Below the pieces are notes generated by a model, which was given only the letters and a program-made list of their open reading frames with translations, searched no databases and was not told the DNA's origin. Shown here piece by piece: positions 19,081 to 27,967 of a stretch of 64,000 bases of DNA. The stretch lies in the NCBI RefSeq assembly GCF_010731775.1, contig NZ_AP022590.1:5952001-6016000 (forward strand). Reading direction: 5' to 3'. This DNA is from Mycobacterium mantenii (GTDB lineage: Bacteria > Actinomycetota > Actinomycetes > Mycobacteriales > Mycobacteriaceae). The position numbers and the translations under genes are program-made. How positions within the stretch are numbered: position 1 is the first letter of the stretch; every line of letters starts with the position of its first letter.

Positions 19081-20456
19081 GCCGACGCTCCTTCAGGCGG
19101 GTCGGGATCGCCGCGCAAGAGCTCGTCGGGGTGGTGTGCGTGATTGACGTCGGGAGGCCCGTCGCCATCGGTCCACCCGAGTCGCCCGTTGCCGTCCACC
19201 ACGGTGCGCCATTCGCCCCTGCCCACCGCGCCGTGGTCGGATCCGCAGGCGAAGAACAGGTTGTCCGCGTCGGTCCGGCCACCGTCTGCCCATTCGTGTG
19301 CATGGTGGACTTCGCAGTGGTATCCGGGTTCGAGGCAATTGGGGTGGGTGCAGCCGCGGTCCCGGGCGTAGCAGATGATCCGTTGATCCGCGGTGGCGAT
19401 GCGTTTCTGGCGGCCCAGATACAACGGCCGGCCGGTGTGCTCGTCGAACACGGCCAGATAATGAATCGCCTTGGCGGCCATCCGGATCAGATCCGGCATC
19501 GGCAGGCGCGAACCGCCGCCGGTGGACGCCGGTGTGGGCATCGGGGTCGACGGGTCGACCGAGGCGCGTGCGGCCCGGTCGAGTTCGGCCAGCGTGGTAG
19601 TGGCGATCACGGTGACGGGATGACCGCGGTGTACCCCGAGACCGCCTGAGGCGACGGCGATTTCGAGGCCGAGCTTGAGGGCGTCGTGGCAGCGCTGAGC
19701 CGGCGTGCGGTCATCGCGCGCCCCGGGATTGCTGTCGGGGCAATCCGGTTGATGGCGGCCGGGCCGCACCGCCGCTTCGAGCGCTTCGAAGTAGGCCCGG
19801 GCCTCGGGATCCAGCAGGCCGGTCAGCCGCGACATCCCGTCGGGCCCTTGCGGGCTCAGGTGGAGGCCGCGGCGGCGCGCTCGATCGACGTCGGTGAAGA
19901 GGCCATCGGGATTGAGATAGTCGGCAATCCGCTGGCCCAGTTTGGTGACCACGGCGGCGTCGAGTCTGGTCGCATGCCGCACCAGCGTGCGCTCGGCGTC
20001 CGCCGCGTCGGAGGGGGAGACGCAGGAGGGCAGCAGATCCACGGCCGCACAGACGGCGCGGATATGGTCCTCACCGACCGTGCCCACGGACACAGCCGCC
20101 GCCAGCGCCGGGAGCTCGGGTTCCAGTGGTGCGCCCGTCAGCGAGCGGCGCGGCCGCAGACGGGCCGCGAGCCGGAAGCGGCGCGAGACTTCCCTGGGCG
20201 TGATGCGAAGCCGCGCCCACAACATGGCGCGCACCGCGGGTGCGCACCCCGGTTCGTCCGGCGGGTCGGCGATTTCGCCGAAGACCCGGTACATCAGCCC
20301 ACGGTTGATCCGGTCCTGGGCTTCCAGACGTTCGGCGACGTCGACCCGGAAGGCGTTGCCGACCGCATCCGACGAGGTCTGACGCAGGACCCGGTGGGCC
20401 GCATCGATGGCGTCGAGCGCGGAGCACATTTGCTCTCGCGCCTGTTCGGCGTTCAT
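19077..20456 (-). CDS. DUF222/HNH endonuclease family protein (13E12 repeat family)
   Basis: A 459-residue protein. Residues 1-330 are the DUF222 region of the mycobacterial 13E12 family. The C-terminal part has the HNH nuclease motif: GCTHPNCLEPGYHCEVHH, then HEWADGGRTDADNLFFACGSDH with paired Cys and the final Asn and His. REP13E12 members are repeated across mycobacterial genomes, can serve as phage integration targets, and several are LexA-controlled. The ATG at 20456 is chosen; a GTG at 20468 is an alternative. A perfect SOS box lies 25 bp upstream. It converges on the SDR gene with overlapping stops. Its role in DNA damage is unproven. Confidence 0.9.
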   Translation of the reverse strand: MNAEQAREQMCSALDAIDAAHRVLRQTSSDAVGNAFRVDVAERLEAQDRINRGLMYRVFGEIADPPDEPGCAPAVRAMLWARLRITPREVSRRFRLAARLRPRRSLTGAPLEPELPALAAAVSVGTVGEDHIRAVCAAVDLLPSCVSPSDAADAERTLVRHATRLDAAVVTKLGQRIADYLNPDGLFTDVDRARRRGLHLSPQGPDGMSRLTGLLDPEARAYFEALEAAVRPGRHQPDCPDSNPGARDDRTPAQRCHDALKLGLEIAVASGGLGVHRGHPVTVIATTTLAELDRAARASVDPSTPMPTPASTGGGSRLPMPDLIRMAAKAIHYLAVFDEHTGRPLYLGRQKRIATADQRIICYARDRGCTHPNCLEPGYHCEVHHAHEWADGGRTDADNLFFACGSDHGAVGRGEWRTVVDGNGRLGWTDGDGPPDVNHAHHPDELLRGDPDPPEGASA

Positions 20457-20480
20457 CGGAGGACTCACACGTCCACCGTA

Positions 20481-20496
20481 TCGAACATACGTTCGA
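20481..20496. promoter_or_regulatory. SOS box (LexA operator)
   Basis: TCGAACATACGTTCGA, a perfect palindrome of arms TCGAAC/GTTCGA around 4 bp, matches the mycobacterial/Gram-positive LexA consensus (CGAAC-N4-GTTCG). It starts 25 bp before the HNH gene ATG. It is also about 94 bp before the divergent membrane-protein operon, which it might affect. Confidence 0.85.
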
Positions 20497-20589
20497 TTCC
20501 AAGTGCAACGGCGCAGTATGTGGATGAACCACCGACTGTGCACAAGCCGGAACGCCGATCCTGGCCCTAGGGCGGTCTGACGTGCAAGT

Positions 20590-21591
20590 ATGAGAAAAGT
20601 CAGTGCCGCAGCGGCGGCAGGCAACCAATCGAGTGGTGTGCCAATGCCTGGTATGGACAAGCCGACAGGGCGAGCGGTTGCCCTGATCGTCCTGCTGCTC
20701 GTGGTCGCGGCCGCCCTGCGCGGCTACCTCCCCGCTCGCCACGACGCCATGCGCAGCGAGTCGGGCAGCCGCGCGGCGCTGGCCTTCGTGGTCGCGGCTC
20801 TGGCCGTGACGCTTGCGCTGATCGCGGTGGCCGTGATCGCGCGGTTGCGAGACCCCCGCGCCCCCGCGCCGAGTGCCGCAGGATTGTCCGACATGCTCGG
20901 CACCGGCAAGGGTCGACCGAACTGGCGCGTGTTGCTGATCGGGCTCGGCGTGATCGTCGCCTGGCTGCTGATCATGCTGCTGCTGGCCCGGTTCTTGCCC
21001 CACGGCGTCGCGCCCGCCCCGCCCGATAGCGGCAGCGTGGCGCCGTCGACGCATCCGCCCGCTCCGGCGTCGCAGCAGCATCCGCACCGTCCTCGCGTCG
21101 GCTCGCAGAACATGCTGGGGATCCTGCTTGCCTGCACGGTCGCCATGGTGGTGATGTTGGTCGTCGGGACGGTCGCCACGGCGCGGCGGCGCTGGCGTCC
21201 GCCGGCTCGCGCCGTCACCGACGAGCCGGCGGAATCCCCGGCGCCGGCGCCGCGCTCGGAATCACTGGCGCGGGCGGCCGAACGTGGACTGGCGGAGATG
21301 ACCGACCTCAGCCGCGAGCCGCGAGAGGCGATCATCGCCTGCTATGCCGCGATGGAACGTGAACTCGCGCGTGTTCCCGGCGCCGTTCCCCAGGAATTCG
21401 ACACCCCGACCGAGGTTCTCGCCCGCGCGGTCGAGCACCACGCCCTGCACGCCGACAACGCCGTCCAATTGGTGAACCTGTTCGCCGAGGCGCGGTTTAG
21501 CCCCCACGTGATGAACGAGGGTCACCGCGACATGGCGGTGCGCGTCCTTCGGGTGGTCCTCGACGAACTGGGTTCGCGGAGTTCCGTATGA
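20590..21591 (+). CDS. Membrane protein with DUF4129 domain (Rv3166c-like)
   Basis: A 333-residue membrane protein. Hydrophobic segments lie near residues 28-46, 60-85, 110-135 and 172-195, separated by a Pro/His-rich loop. The cytoplasmic C-terminus has the DUF4129 signature, EAIIACYAAMERELARVPG followed by DTPTEVLARAVE. This domain usually accompanies transglutaminase-like proteins and MoxR/DUF58 pairs. Starts at 20590, 20644 and 20653 are all possible; the last two give a more usual N-terminus before the first helix. It is first in a five-gene operon matching Rv3166c-Rv3162c, and its stop overlaps the next start (ATGA). Confidence 0.85.
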   Translation: MRKVSAAAAAGNQSSGVPMPGMDKPTGRAVALIVLLLVVAAALRGYLPARHDAMRSESGSRAALAFVVAALAVTLALIAVAVIARLRDPRAPAPSAAGLSDMLGTGKGRPNWRVLLIGLGVIVAWLLIMLLLARFLPHGVAPAPPDSGSVAPSTHPPAPASQQHPHRPRVGSQNMLGILLACTVAMVVMLVVGTVATARRRWRPPARAVTDEPAESPAPAPRSESLARAAERGLAEMTDLSREPREAIIACYAAMERELARVPGAVPQEFDTPTEVLARAVEHHALHADNAVQLVNLFAEARFSPHVMNEGHRDMAVRVLRVVLDELGSRSSV

Positions 21592-22070
21592 AAAAGACGG
21601 CGAGCCTGGGCATTTGCCTCATCATCGGCATAGAGCTGCTGGCGCTGAGCCAGCATGATCGACGGTGGGTGTTGGCGGCCTCCGGTGTTGGGCTGGCTCT
21701 CGTATTGCTCAGCCTTCGCCATGCCCTGGCGCGCGGGCTCGATGCCGATGGGGAGCCGACCGCCGATGAGCTCGGGGATTCGTTGCGCCGCTGGCTTTCC
21801 ACCACCGAGACGACCATCCGGTGGTCGGAGTCCACCCGGGCCGACTGGGACCGGCACCTGCGCCCGATGCTCGCGCGCCGGTACGAGATGACAACTGGCC
21901 AAAGGCAATCCAAGGACCCCGCGGCTTTCCACGCAACCGGGCGCATGCTCTTCGGCGTGGAACTGTGGGAATGGGTCAATCCCAACAACGTGATACGCAG
22001 CAGCGGCCACCAACCCGGGCCGGGCCGGGCGGCGCTGCAGGAGATTCTGCAAAAGCTCGAGCAGATATGA
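21588..22070 (+). CDS. Small membrane protein (Rv3165c-like)
   Basis: A 160-residue protein with two hydrophobic N-terminal segments (residues 5-20 and 28-45) and a soluble, charged C-terminal half (SLRRWLSTTETTIRWSESTR, RPMLARRYEMTTGQRQ). No known domain. It starts inside the stop of the upstream gene (ATGA) and ends 19 bp before moxR, so it is part of the same transcript. The pattern of a small membrane protein between a DUF4129 protein and MoxR matches Rv3165c in M. tuberculosis. It probably helps assemble the MoxR/DUF58 machinery at the membrane, but this is inferred from context. Confidence 0.8.
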   Translation: MKKTASLGICLIIGIELLALSQHDRRWVLAASGVGLALVLLSLRHALARGLDADGEPTADELGDSLRRWLSTTETTIRWSESTRADWDRHLRPMLARRYEMTTGQRQSKDPAAFHATGRMLFGVELWEWVNPNNVIRSSGHQPGPGRAALQEILQKLEQI

Positions 22071-22089
22071 CAGGAGGCGCGATCCGAAC

Positions 22090-23067
22090 ATGACGCTGCC
22101 GGCCGCGACCACGACCGCCCACTGCGAGGCGATCCTCGACGAAATAGAACGCGTGGTGGTGGGAAAACGCTCCGCGCTTCGGCTTATCCTCACCACGGTC
22201 CTCGCGCGCGGTCACATCCTCATCGAGGACCTGCCGGGTCTGGGCAAGACACTGATTGCGAGATCCTTCGCCGCCGCGCTGGGGCTGCAATTCACCCGGG
22301 TGCAGTTCACGCCCGACCTGTTGCCCGCGGACCTGCTCGGCTCGACGATCTACGACATGCAGTCCGGCCGCTTCGCGTTCCGGCCAGGCCCCATCTTCAC
22401 CAACTTGTTGCTGGCCGACGAGATCAATCGCACGCCGCCGAAAACCCAAGCGGCGCTGCTGGAGGCGATGGCCGAGGGCCAAGTCAGCATCGACGGGGAA
22501 ACACACCAGCTGCCAAAGCCTTTCATCGTGCTGGCCACCGACAACCCGATCGAGTACGAGGGCACCTATCCGCTGCCCGAGGCGCAACTCGACCGGTTCG
22601 CGATCAGGCTGGAATTGCGGTATCTCAACGAACGAGACGAGACCTCGATGTTGCGCCGCCGCCTCGAACGCGGTTCGGCCGAACCGACGGTCAACCAGGT
22701 GGTGGATGCGCACGACCTACTCGCCATGCGTGAATCCGTCGAGCAGGTGACCGTGCACGAAGACGTCTTGCACTACGTCGTTTCCCTGGCCAACGCCACG
22801 CGGCACCATCCGCAGGTCGCGGTGGGCGCCAGCCCGCGTGCCGAACTGGACTTGGTGCAGCTGGCCCGCGCCCGCGCACTGCTGCTCGGCCGCGACTACG
22901 TCATCCCCGAGGACGTGAAGGCGCTCGCAATCGCGGCGGTCTCACACCGCATCACCCTGCGCCCGGAAATGTGGGTGCGGAAGATCCAGGGCGCCGATGT
23001 CATCGGAGAGTTGTTGCACCGCTTACCGGTGCCCCGAACCGGCGCCAGTGCCGGAGAGACGGGATGA
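22090..23067 (+). CDS. moxR3: MoxR family AAA+ ATPase (Rv3164c-like)
   Basis: A 325-residue AAA+ ATPase. Walker A is LIEDLPGLGKT near residue 45, Walker B is LLLADEINRTPPKTQ near 115, and the sensor region includes FIVLATDNPIEYEGTYPLPE. The C-terminal lid holds VGASPRAELDLVQLARARAL and YVIPEDVKALA. MoxR proteins are chaperone-like remodelling ATPases that work with a VWA or DUF58 protein to mature enzyme or envelope complexes. AGGAGG at 22073-22078 precedes the ATG by 11 bases. The next gene, a DUF58 protein, starts 8 bp after its stop. Symbol by synteny with Rv3164c. Confidence 0.93.
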   Translation: MTLPAATTTAHCEAILDEIERVVVGKRSALRLILTTVLARGHILIEDLPGLGKTLIARSFAAALGLQFTRVQFTPDLLPADLLGSTIYDMQSGRFAFRPGPIFTNLLLADEINRTPPKTQAALLEAMAEGQVSIDGETHQLPKPFIVLATDNPIEYEGTYPLPEAQLDRFAIRLELRYLNERDETSMLRRRLERGSAEPTVNQVVDAHDLLAMRESVEQVTVHEDVLHYVVSLANATRHHPQVAVGASPRAELDLVQLARARALLLGRDYVIPEDVKALAIAAVSHRITLRPEMWVRKIQGADVIGELLHRLPVPRTGASAGETG

Positions 23068-23074
23068 TCCCGAC

Positions 23075-24334
23075 GTGACGTTCAGTGGTGCGGTCGAGTT
23101 CCGCTGGCGTGCATCGGAATTGACACGAGCCATCGCCACCTGCGCAGGTTTTGCGCTGGCCGCCGCCGTGATAGGCGCCCAGTGGCAGCTGATCGCGTTC
23201 GCGGCGCCCCTGCTCGGCGTGCTGTGCTCGATCAGCTGGCAGCGGCCGGTCCCGACGATCCACGTGCACGGCGAGCCCGCCGCCCAGCGTTGCTTCGAAA
23301 ACGAGCAGGCGCACATCAGGGTGTGGGTGACGCAGGAAGACGGGACGTCGGCCGTAGAGGTCACGGTTCCCGACATTGCGGGCATGGAACTCGGGATCGC
23401 CGAATCCGATGCGGGGCAGGCGAAAACGGTCACGGCCACCGCGCAGCGCTGGGGCCGGTATTCCATCGAGGCCCGCATCGACGTCGTCGCCCGCGGTGGG
23501 CTGCTCAGCGGAACGGCCACCGCCGGGGCCGCCGAGGTCTTTGTGTTTCCGTTGACGCCGCCGCAGCAGACGCCCATCCCGCAGACCGAGTTGCTCGACC
23601 GGTTGGGCACGCACCTGACCCGCCACATCGGTCCGGGCGTGGAATACGCCGACATTCGCCCCTATGTGCCTGGCGACCAACTGCGCGCGGTGAATTGGCC
23701 GGTGAGTGCGCGCCGCGGCCAACTGCACGTGACGCAGCGATTGACCGATCGCGCCGCCGATGTGGTGGTGCTGATCGACGGGTACCGGCAGCCCGCGGGT
23801 CCGGCGACCGAGGCCACCGAACGCGTCGTCCGCGGCGCCGCGCAAGTGGTGCAAACCGCGTTGCGCCACGGTGACCGGGCCGGCATCGTCGCTCTCGGGG
23901 GCAACCACCCGCGCTGGCTGGGCGCCGACATCGGGCAGCGCCAGTTCTATCGGGTGCTCGACACGGTCCTTGATGCCGGTGACCGATTCGAAAGCACAAC
24001 GGGCACGCTGGCGCCGCGCGCGGCTGTTCCCGCCGGGGCGATCGTCATCGCGTTCTCCACCCTGCTTGACACCGAATTCGCCTTGGCCCTCATCAATTTG
24101 CGCAAACGCGGCCATGTCGTGCTGGCCGTCGACATTCTCGACAGCTCGCCGTTCGAAGACGAACAGGATCCCCTGGTGGACCGGATGTGGGCGCTGCAGC
24201 GCTCGGCGATGTATCGAGACATGGCCACCACCGGTGTGGACATCGTGTCGTGGCCGGGCGACAGCGGTTTGGAGCAGTCGATGGGTGTGCTGCCGGATCG
24301 GCGCCGCCGGGTGCGGGGGAGGTTGCGTGGCTGA
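23075..24334 (+). CDS. DUF58 domain protein (Rv3163c-like)
   Basis: A 419-residue protein from the GTG at 23075. Two hydrophobic segments lie near residues 15-50 (ATCAGFALAAAVIG, LIAFAAPLLGVLC). The DUF58 signature YVPGDQLRAVNWPVSARRG is near residue 195, followed by a VWA-like fold (ADVVVLIDGYRQP, GAIVIAFSTLLDTEFALAL). DUF58 proteins pair with MoxR ATPases. The frame is open into moxR (22997), but the GTG after the moxR stop gives the length of Rv3163c (about 423 residues). Its stop overlaps the start region of the last gene of the operon. The client complex is unknown. Confidence 0.88.
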   Translation: MTFSGAVEFRWRASELTRAIATCAGFALAAAVIGAQWQLIAFAAPLLGVLCSISWQRPVPTIHVHGEPAAQRCFENEQAHIRVWVTQEDGTSAVEVTVPDIAGMELGIAESDAGQAKTVTATAQRWGRYSIEARIDVVARGGLLSGTATAGAAEVFVFPLTPPQQTPIPQTELLDRLGTHLTRHIGPGVEYADIRPYVPGDQLRAVNWPVSARRGQLHVTQRLTDRAADVVVLIDGYRQPAGPATEATERVVRGAAQVVQTALRHGDRAGIVALGGNHPRWLGADIGQRQFYRVLDTVLDAGDRFESTTGTLAPRAAVPAGAIVIAFSTLLDTEFALALINLRKRGHVVLAVDILDSSPFEDEQDPLVDRMWALQRSAMYRDMATTGVDIVSWPGDSGLEQSMGVLPDRRRRVRGRLRG

Positions 24335-24791
24335 CGGCGATGCGGGAGCGCTGGCGCGGGTCTGGGCACCCGCGTTCGCGACGGGTTTCGGCCTGCTCAT
24401 GGTGGGGCTGGCCGCCGATGGCGGGGACGGCTCCGCGGTCGCCGCGTGGGTGCCGGCGCTGATCGCGGTCGCCGTCGGCACTGTGTTCCGTCGCGCCGCA
24501 ACGCTTGCCGTGCTGCTTGCTTCGGTCATCGTCGTGCTGTCAAACCCGCCGCTGTTGTTCGTCGCGCTGTCCGGTTTGTGCGCGGCCGCCTACCTGGTAT
24601 GCCGCCATGCGGTCGGCGCGTCCGCCCCGGTGGTGCTGGACAGCTGGCCGACCGCGGTTGGCGCCGTTGGGTTTACGTTTGCCGGACTGGTTGCGACGTC
24701 GTTTCCCCTGCAGCTGCCGTGGTTGCCGTTGGTCGCCCCGCTCGGGGCGTTGCTGATCTACCTGCTGGCCATCCGGCCGTTCATGAGCTGA
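24327..24791 (+). CDS. Integral membrane protein (Rv3162c-like)
   Basis: A 154-residue protein that is almost entirely hydrophobic, with five or so membrane segments (for example FATGFGLLMVGLAA, TLAVLLASVIVVL, LVAPLGALLIYLLAI). The GTG start at 24327 follows GGGGAGG by 5 bases and overlaps the end of the DUF58 gene by 8 bp. No catalytic motif is seen. As the last gene of the MoxR/DUF58/DUF4129 operon it matches Rv3162c. It converges on nuoN across a 21-bp gap. Confidence 0.8.
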   Translation: MADGDAGALARVWAPAFATGFGLLMVGLAADGGDGSAVAAWVPALIAVAVGTVFRRAATLAVLLASVIVVLSNPPLLFVALSGLCAAAYLVCRHAVGASAPVVLDSWPTAVGAVGFTFAGLVATSFPLQLPWLPLVAPLGALLIYLLAIRPFMS

Positions 24792-24812
24792 CCGCTGATC
24801 CGGGGGCCGCAG

Positions 24813-26405
24813 TCAGTGCAGCAGCTGGGCGGCCTGGTCGGCCAGATCGAGCAGCGGCTGCGGGAAGATGCCCAACACGACGGTGACCGCGGCGCAGACC
24901 GCGATCGCGGCCTTGCTCAAAATTCCCGGGGCCACGACGTGCGGGGTGTCCTCGGTCGCTTCGGTGAAGAACATCGACACGATCACCCGCACGTAGAAGT
25001 AGGCGGCGATCCCGCTGGCGACCACACCGACGATCACCAGGGGCGCGGCGCCGCCCTGGGCGGCGGCCTTGAACACCGCGAGCTTGCTGATGAATCCACT
25101 GGTCAGGGGGATGCCGGCGAAGGCCAACAAGAACATCGAAAACATCACGCCCACAATGGGTGAGCGCTGTCCGAGCCCCGCCCAGCGCGAGAGCGTAGCG
25201 TCCTCGACCCCGTCGGCGTCGCGGATCAGGCCGACGATGGCGAACGCGCCGACGGTGCTGAAGCTGTAGGCCAACAGATAGAACAGCGTGGCGGACAGGC
25301 CCGTGTGGTTGTCCGCGATGACCCCGGTGAGGATGAACCCGACATGGGCGACCGACGAGTACGCCAGCATGCGTTTGACGTCGGTCTGGTTCACCGCGGT
25401 GATGGTGCCAACCGCCATAGTCAGGATGGAGATGGTCCACAGCACCGGGCGCCATTGATCGTGCAGCGGCGGCAGCGCCACGTAGATAACCCGAAGCAGC
25501 GCACCGAAAGCCGCGACCTTGGTGGCCGCCGCCATGAACCCGGTGATCGGGGTGGGTGCGCCCTGGTACACGTCGGGAATCCACGAGTGGAACGGGACGG
25601 CTCCGACCTTGAACAGCAGGCCGACCGACAGCAGCGCGACGCCCACCAGCGCCATCGAGGTGTCGCCGCGCGCGGCGAGCGCGTCGCGGATGCCGGTCAG
25701 CAGCAGCGTGCCGGTCGCGCCGTAGAGCAGCGCGACGCCGTAGAGGAAGAATGCCGACGAAAACGCGCCCAGCAGAAAGTACTTCATCGCCGCTTCCTGG
25801 GACAGCAGCCGGCGATGACGGGCCAGGCCGCACATCAGGTACAGCGGCAGGGACAGCACTTCCAGCGCGACGAACATGGTCAGCAGGTCGTTGGAGGCGG
25901 GAAAGACCATCATGCCGCCGACCGACAGCAGCGCCAGCGGGAACAGCTCCGTCTGGGCGGCGCCGGCCCGCTCCGCCTCCCGCTCGGCATCGCTATCGGG
26001 CACCGCCGATGCCTGCGGGGTAAAGGAATCCAGGCCGCCCGCGCCGGCCGCACCGACCCCCACCGAGACCTTGCTGTCCGCCTTGGCTTGTGTGCGTTCG
26101 GCGATGAAGATGACCGCCATCACCGCGACCAGCAACACGGTGCCCTGCAGGTACAGCGTCGGCCGGTCGATCGCCATCGCACCCAAAACCGCGGCGCGCC
26201 CGGAGCTTTGAATCGAGCGGCTCACGGCGATGACCGCGACGAACGCCGCGATCAAACCGCCAAGGGCGAGCGTGACCTGTGCGGTGTAGCGAATTCGCCG
26301 GGGCAGGAACGCCTCTGCGAGGACACCCACCACGGCGACGCCGAACACGATGAGTGTCGGGCACAGCAGGAAATACTGGATGCTTGGGGTGGGGAGGGTC
26401 ATCAT
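24813..26405 (-). CDS. nuoN: NADH-quinone oxidoreductase subunit N
   Basis: Membrane antiporter-like subunit of complex I, 530 residues, a proton-pumping channel homologous to Mrp antiporters. Typical blocks: LFKVGAVPFHSWIPDVYQGA with the conserved Lys of the pump helix, NQTDVKRMLAYSSVAHVGF, and FAGIPLTSGFISKLAVFKAA. A polar loop of about 50 residues rich in Ala, Ser and Glu (following ERTQAKADSKV) is inserted early, as in mycobacterial NuoN of about 531 residues. ATG 26405 overlaps the nuoM stop (ATGA). It is the last gene of the nuo operon and converges on the Rv3162c-like gene. Confidence 0.97.
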   Translation of the reverse strand: MMTLPTPSIQYFLLCPTLIVFGVAVVGVLAEAFLPRRIRYTAQVTLALGGLIAAFVAVIAVSRSIQSSGRAAVLGAMAIDRPTLYLQGTVLLVAVMAVIFIAERTQAKADSKVSVGVGAAGAGGLDSFTPQASAVPDSDAEREAERAGAAQTELFPLALLSVGGMMVFPASNDLLTMFVALEVLSLPLYLMCGLARHRRLLSQEAAMKYFLLGAFSSAFFLYGVALLYGATGTLLLTGIRDALAARGDTSMALVGVALLSVGLLFKVGAVPFHSWIPDVYQGAPTPITGFMAAATKVAAFGALLRVIYVALPPLHDQWRPVLWTISILTMAVGTITAVNQTDVKRMLAYSSVAHVGFILTGVIADNHTGLSATLFYLLAYSFSTVGAFAIVGLIRDADGVEDATLSRWAGLGQRSPIVGVMFSMFLLAFAGIPLTSGFISKLAVFKAAAQGGAAPLVIVGVVASGIAAYFYVRVIVSMFFTEATEDTPHVVAPGILSKAAIAVCAAVTVVLGIFPQPLLDLADQAAQLLH

Positions 26406-27967
26406 GGCCGTCCTTCGGCTATCCGGGGGGTGCCCACGGGCACGCTCGGCGCGGGGTCGTGCTGGCCGATGGTGGTCATGGTGTTCTCGACGGCGGGATT
26501 GATGATGTCGAGCACGGGCTTCGGGTAGATGCCGAGCACGAGCAGCAGCACGATCAACGGTGCGACGACTATTAATTCGCGCGCCCGCAGATCGCCGATC
26601 TTCTCGTTGCCGCTGGCCACCGGCCCGGTCATCACCCGCTGGTAGAGCCACAACATGTAGACGGCCGAGAGCACCAGCGCGGTGACCCCGAATCCGGCGG
26701 CCAGCCAGTACCGGTTGAAAGTTCCCAGCAGGACCAGGAATTCGCTGATGAACGGCGCCAGGCCGGGCAGCGACAGCGTGGCCATGGCTGAGACGAGGAA
26801 CGTGCCGGCCAGGACGGGCGCCACCTTCTGCACGCCACCGTAGTCGGCGATCGCCCGGCTACCGTGCCGCGATATCAGGAATCCGGCGATCAGGAAGACC
26901 GCGGCCGTGGACAGCCCGTGGTTGAGCATGTAGAGCGTCGACCCGCTCTGCCCCTGGCTGGTCATCACGAATATGCCCAGGATGATGAATCCGAAGTGCG
27001 AGATCGAGGTATAGGCGATCAGCCGCATGATGTCGGTCTGGCCGATGGCGACAATCGCGCCGTAGATCACCCCGATGACCGCCAGCACGACGATCAGGGG
27101 GCGGAAATACGTTGAGGCGCCGGGGAACAGCTGCAGGCAGTAACGCAGCATGCCGAAGGTGCCGACCTTGTCCATCACCGCCATCATCAGCACTGCGGTG
27201 GCAGGGGTGGCCTCGACCGCGGCGTCGGGCAGCCAGCGGTGGAACGGCCACAGCGGGGCCTTGATCGCGAAGGCGAACATGAAGCCCAGGAACAGCGCCT
27301 TGAACACCGCGGAATCCGCGCCGTAACGGCCGGAGACGACGCCCGCCACGATCTCGCGGAAGTCGAAGGTGCCCGAACCGTGTTGCGAGGTCACCACATA
27401 CAGCCCGATCACCGCGGCCAGCATGATCAGCCCGCCGAACAGGTTGTACAGCAGGAACTTCACGGCTGCGCGCGACCTGCCGGGCCCGCCGCCGAAACCC
27501 CCGATCAGGAAGTACATCGGGATTAGCATGGCCTCGAAAAAGACATAGAACAGCAACACATCCAGCGCGACCACCGAGACCAGCACCATCGACTCGATGG
27601 CCAGCGTCAGGGCGACGTAGGCGTGCACGCCGCGGCTGCGTTCGCCCCCATCGTTCCAGCCGGCCACCTGCAGCACTGGAATCAGCACCGCGGTCAGTAG
27701 CACCAGCACCACCGCGATGCCGTCCACGCCCAGGGTGTAGCCGGCGCCGAACGCCGGGATCCATTGGTGGCGTTCGACGAATTGGTAAGGTGCGCCGCCG
27801 GTCTTGAACCCGACGGTGACGACGACGGCCACCGCCAGGGTCAGTACGCCGAAGACCAGACCGGTCCACTTGGCGAGCTGTCGAAGCCCGGGCGGCATCA
27901 GAATGATCAGCACGGAGCCGGCCAGCGGCACCAGCCACAGGATGCTCAGCCACGGAACGGTGTTCAT
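26402..27967 (-). CDS. nuoM: NADH-quinone oxidoreductase subunit M
   Basis: Antiporter-like proton-pumping subunit of complex I, about 521 residues with the family's 14-helix pattern. Signatures: FEAMLIPMYFLIGGFGG with the essential Glu, FKALFLGFMFAFAIKAPLWP with the pump Lys, PDAAVEATPATAVLMM and IGQTDIMRLIAYTSISHFGF. The ATG at 27967 is chosen because GAGGAGGAG sits 9 bases upstream inside a MIRU element; the GTG at 27976 would lie too close to it. It is separated from nuoL by three MIRU copies, the largest gap in the operon, while its stop overlaps nuoN (ATGA). Confidence 0.97.
   Translation of the reverse strand: MNTVPWLSILWLVPLAGSVLIILMPPGLRQLAKWTGLVFGVLTLAVAVVVTVGFKTGGAPYQFVERHQWIPAFGAGYTLGVDGIAVVLVLLTAVLIPVLQVAGWNDGGERSRGVHAYVALTLAIESMVLVSVVALDVLLFYVFFEAMLIPMYFLIGGFGGGPGRSRAAVKFLLYNLFGGLIMLAAVIGLYVVTSQHGSGTFDFREIVAGVVSGRYGADSAVFKALFLGFMFAFAIKAPLWPFHRWLPDAAVEATPATAVLMMAVMDKVGTFGMLRYCLQLFPGASTYFRPLIVVLAVIGVIYGAIVAIGQTDIMRLIAYTSISHFGFIILGIFVMTSQGQSGSTLYMLNHGLSTAAVFLIAGFLISRHGSRAIADYGGVQKVAPVLAGTFLVSAMATLSLPGLAPFISEFLVLLGTFNRYWLAAGFGVTALVLSAVYMLWLYQRVMTGPVASGNEKIGDLRARELIVVAPLIVLLLVLGIYPKPVLDIINPAVENTMTTIGQHDPAPSVPVGTPRIAEGRP

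Noticed and set aside
19077..20456. Insertion sequence or prophage remnant at the HNH gene
   Set aside because: No transposase, integrase or flanking inverted repeats; DUF222/HNH genes of the 13E12 family are dispersed chromosomal repeats.
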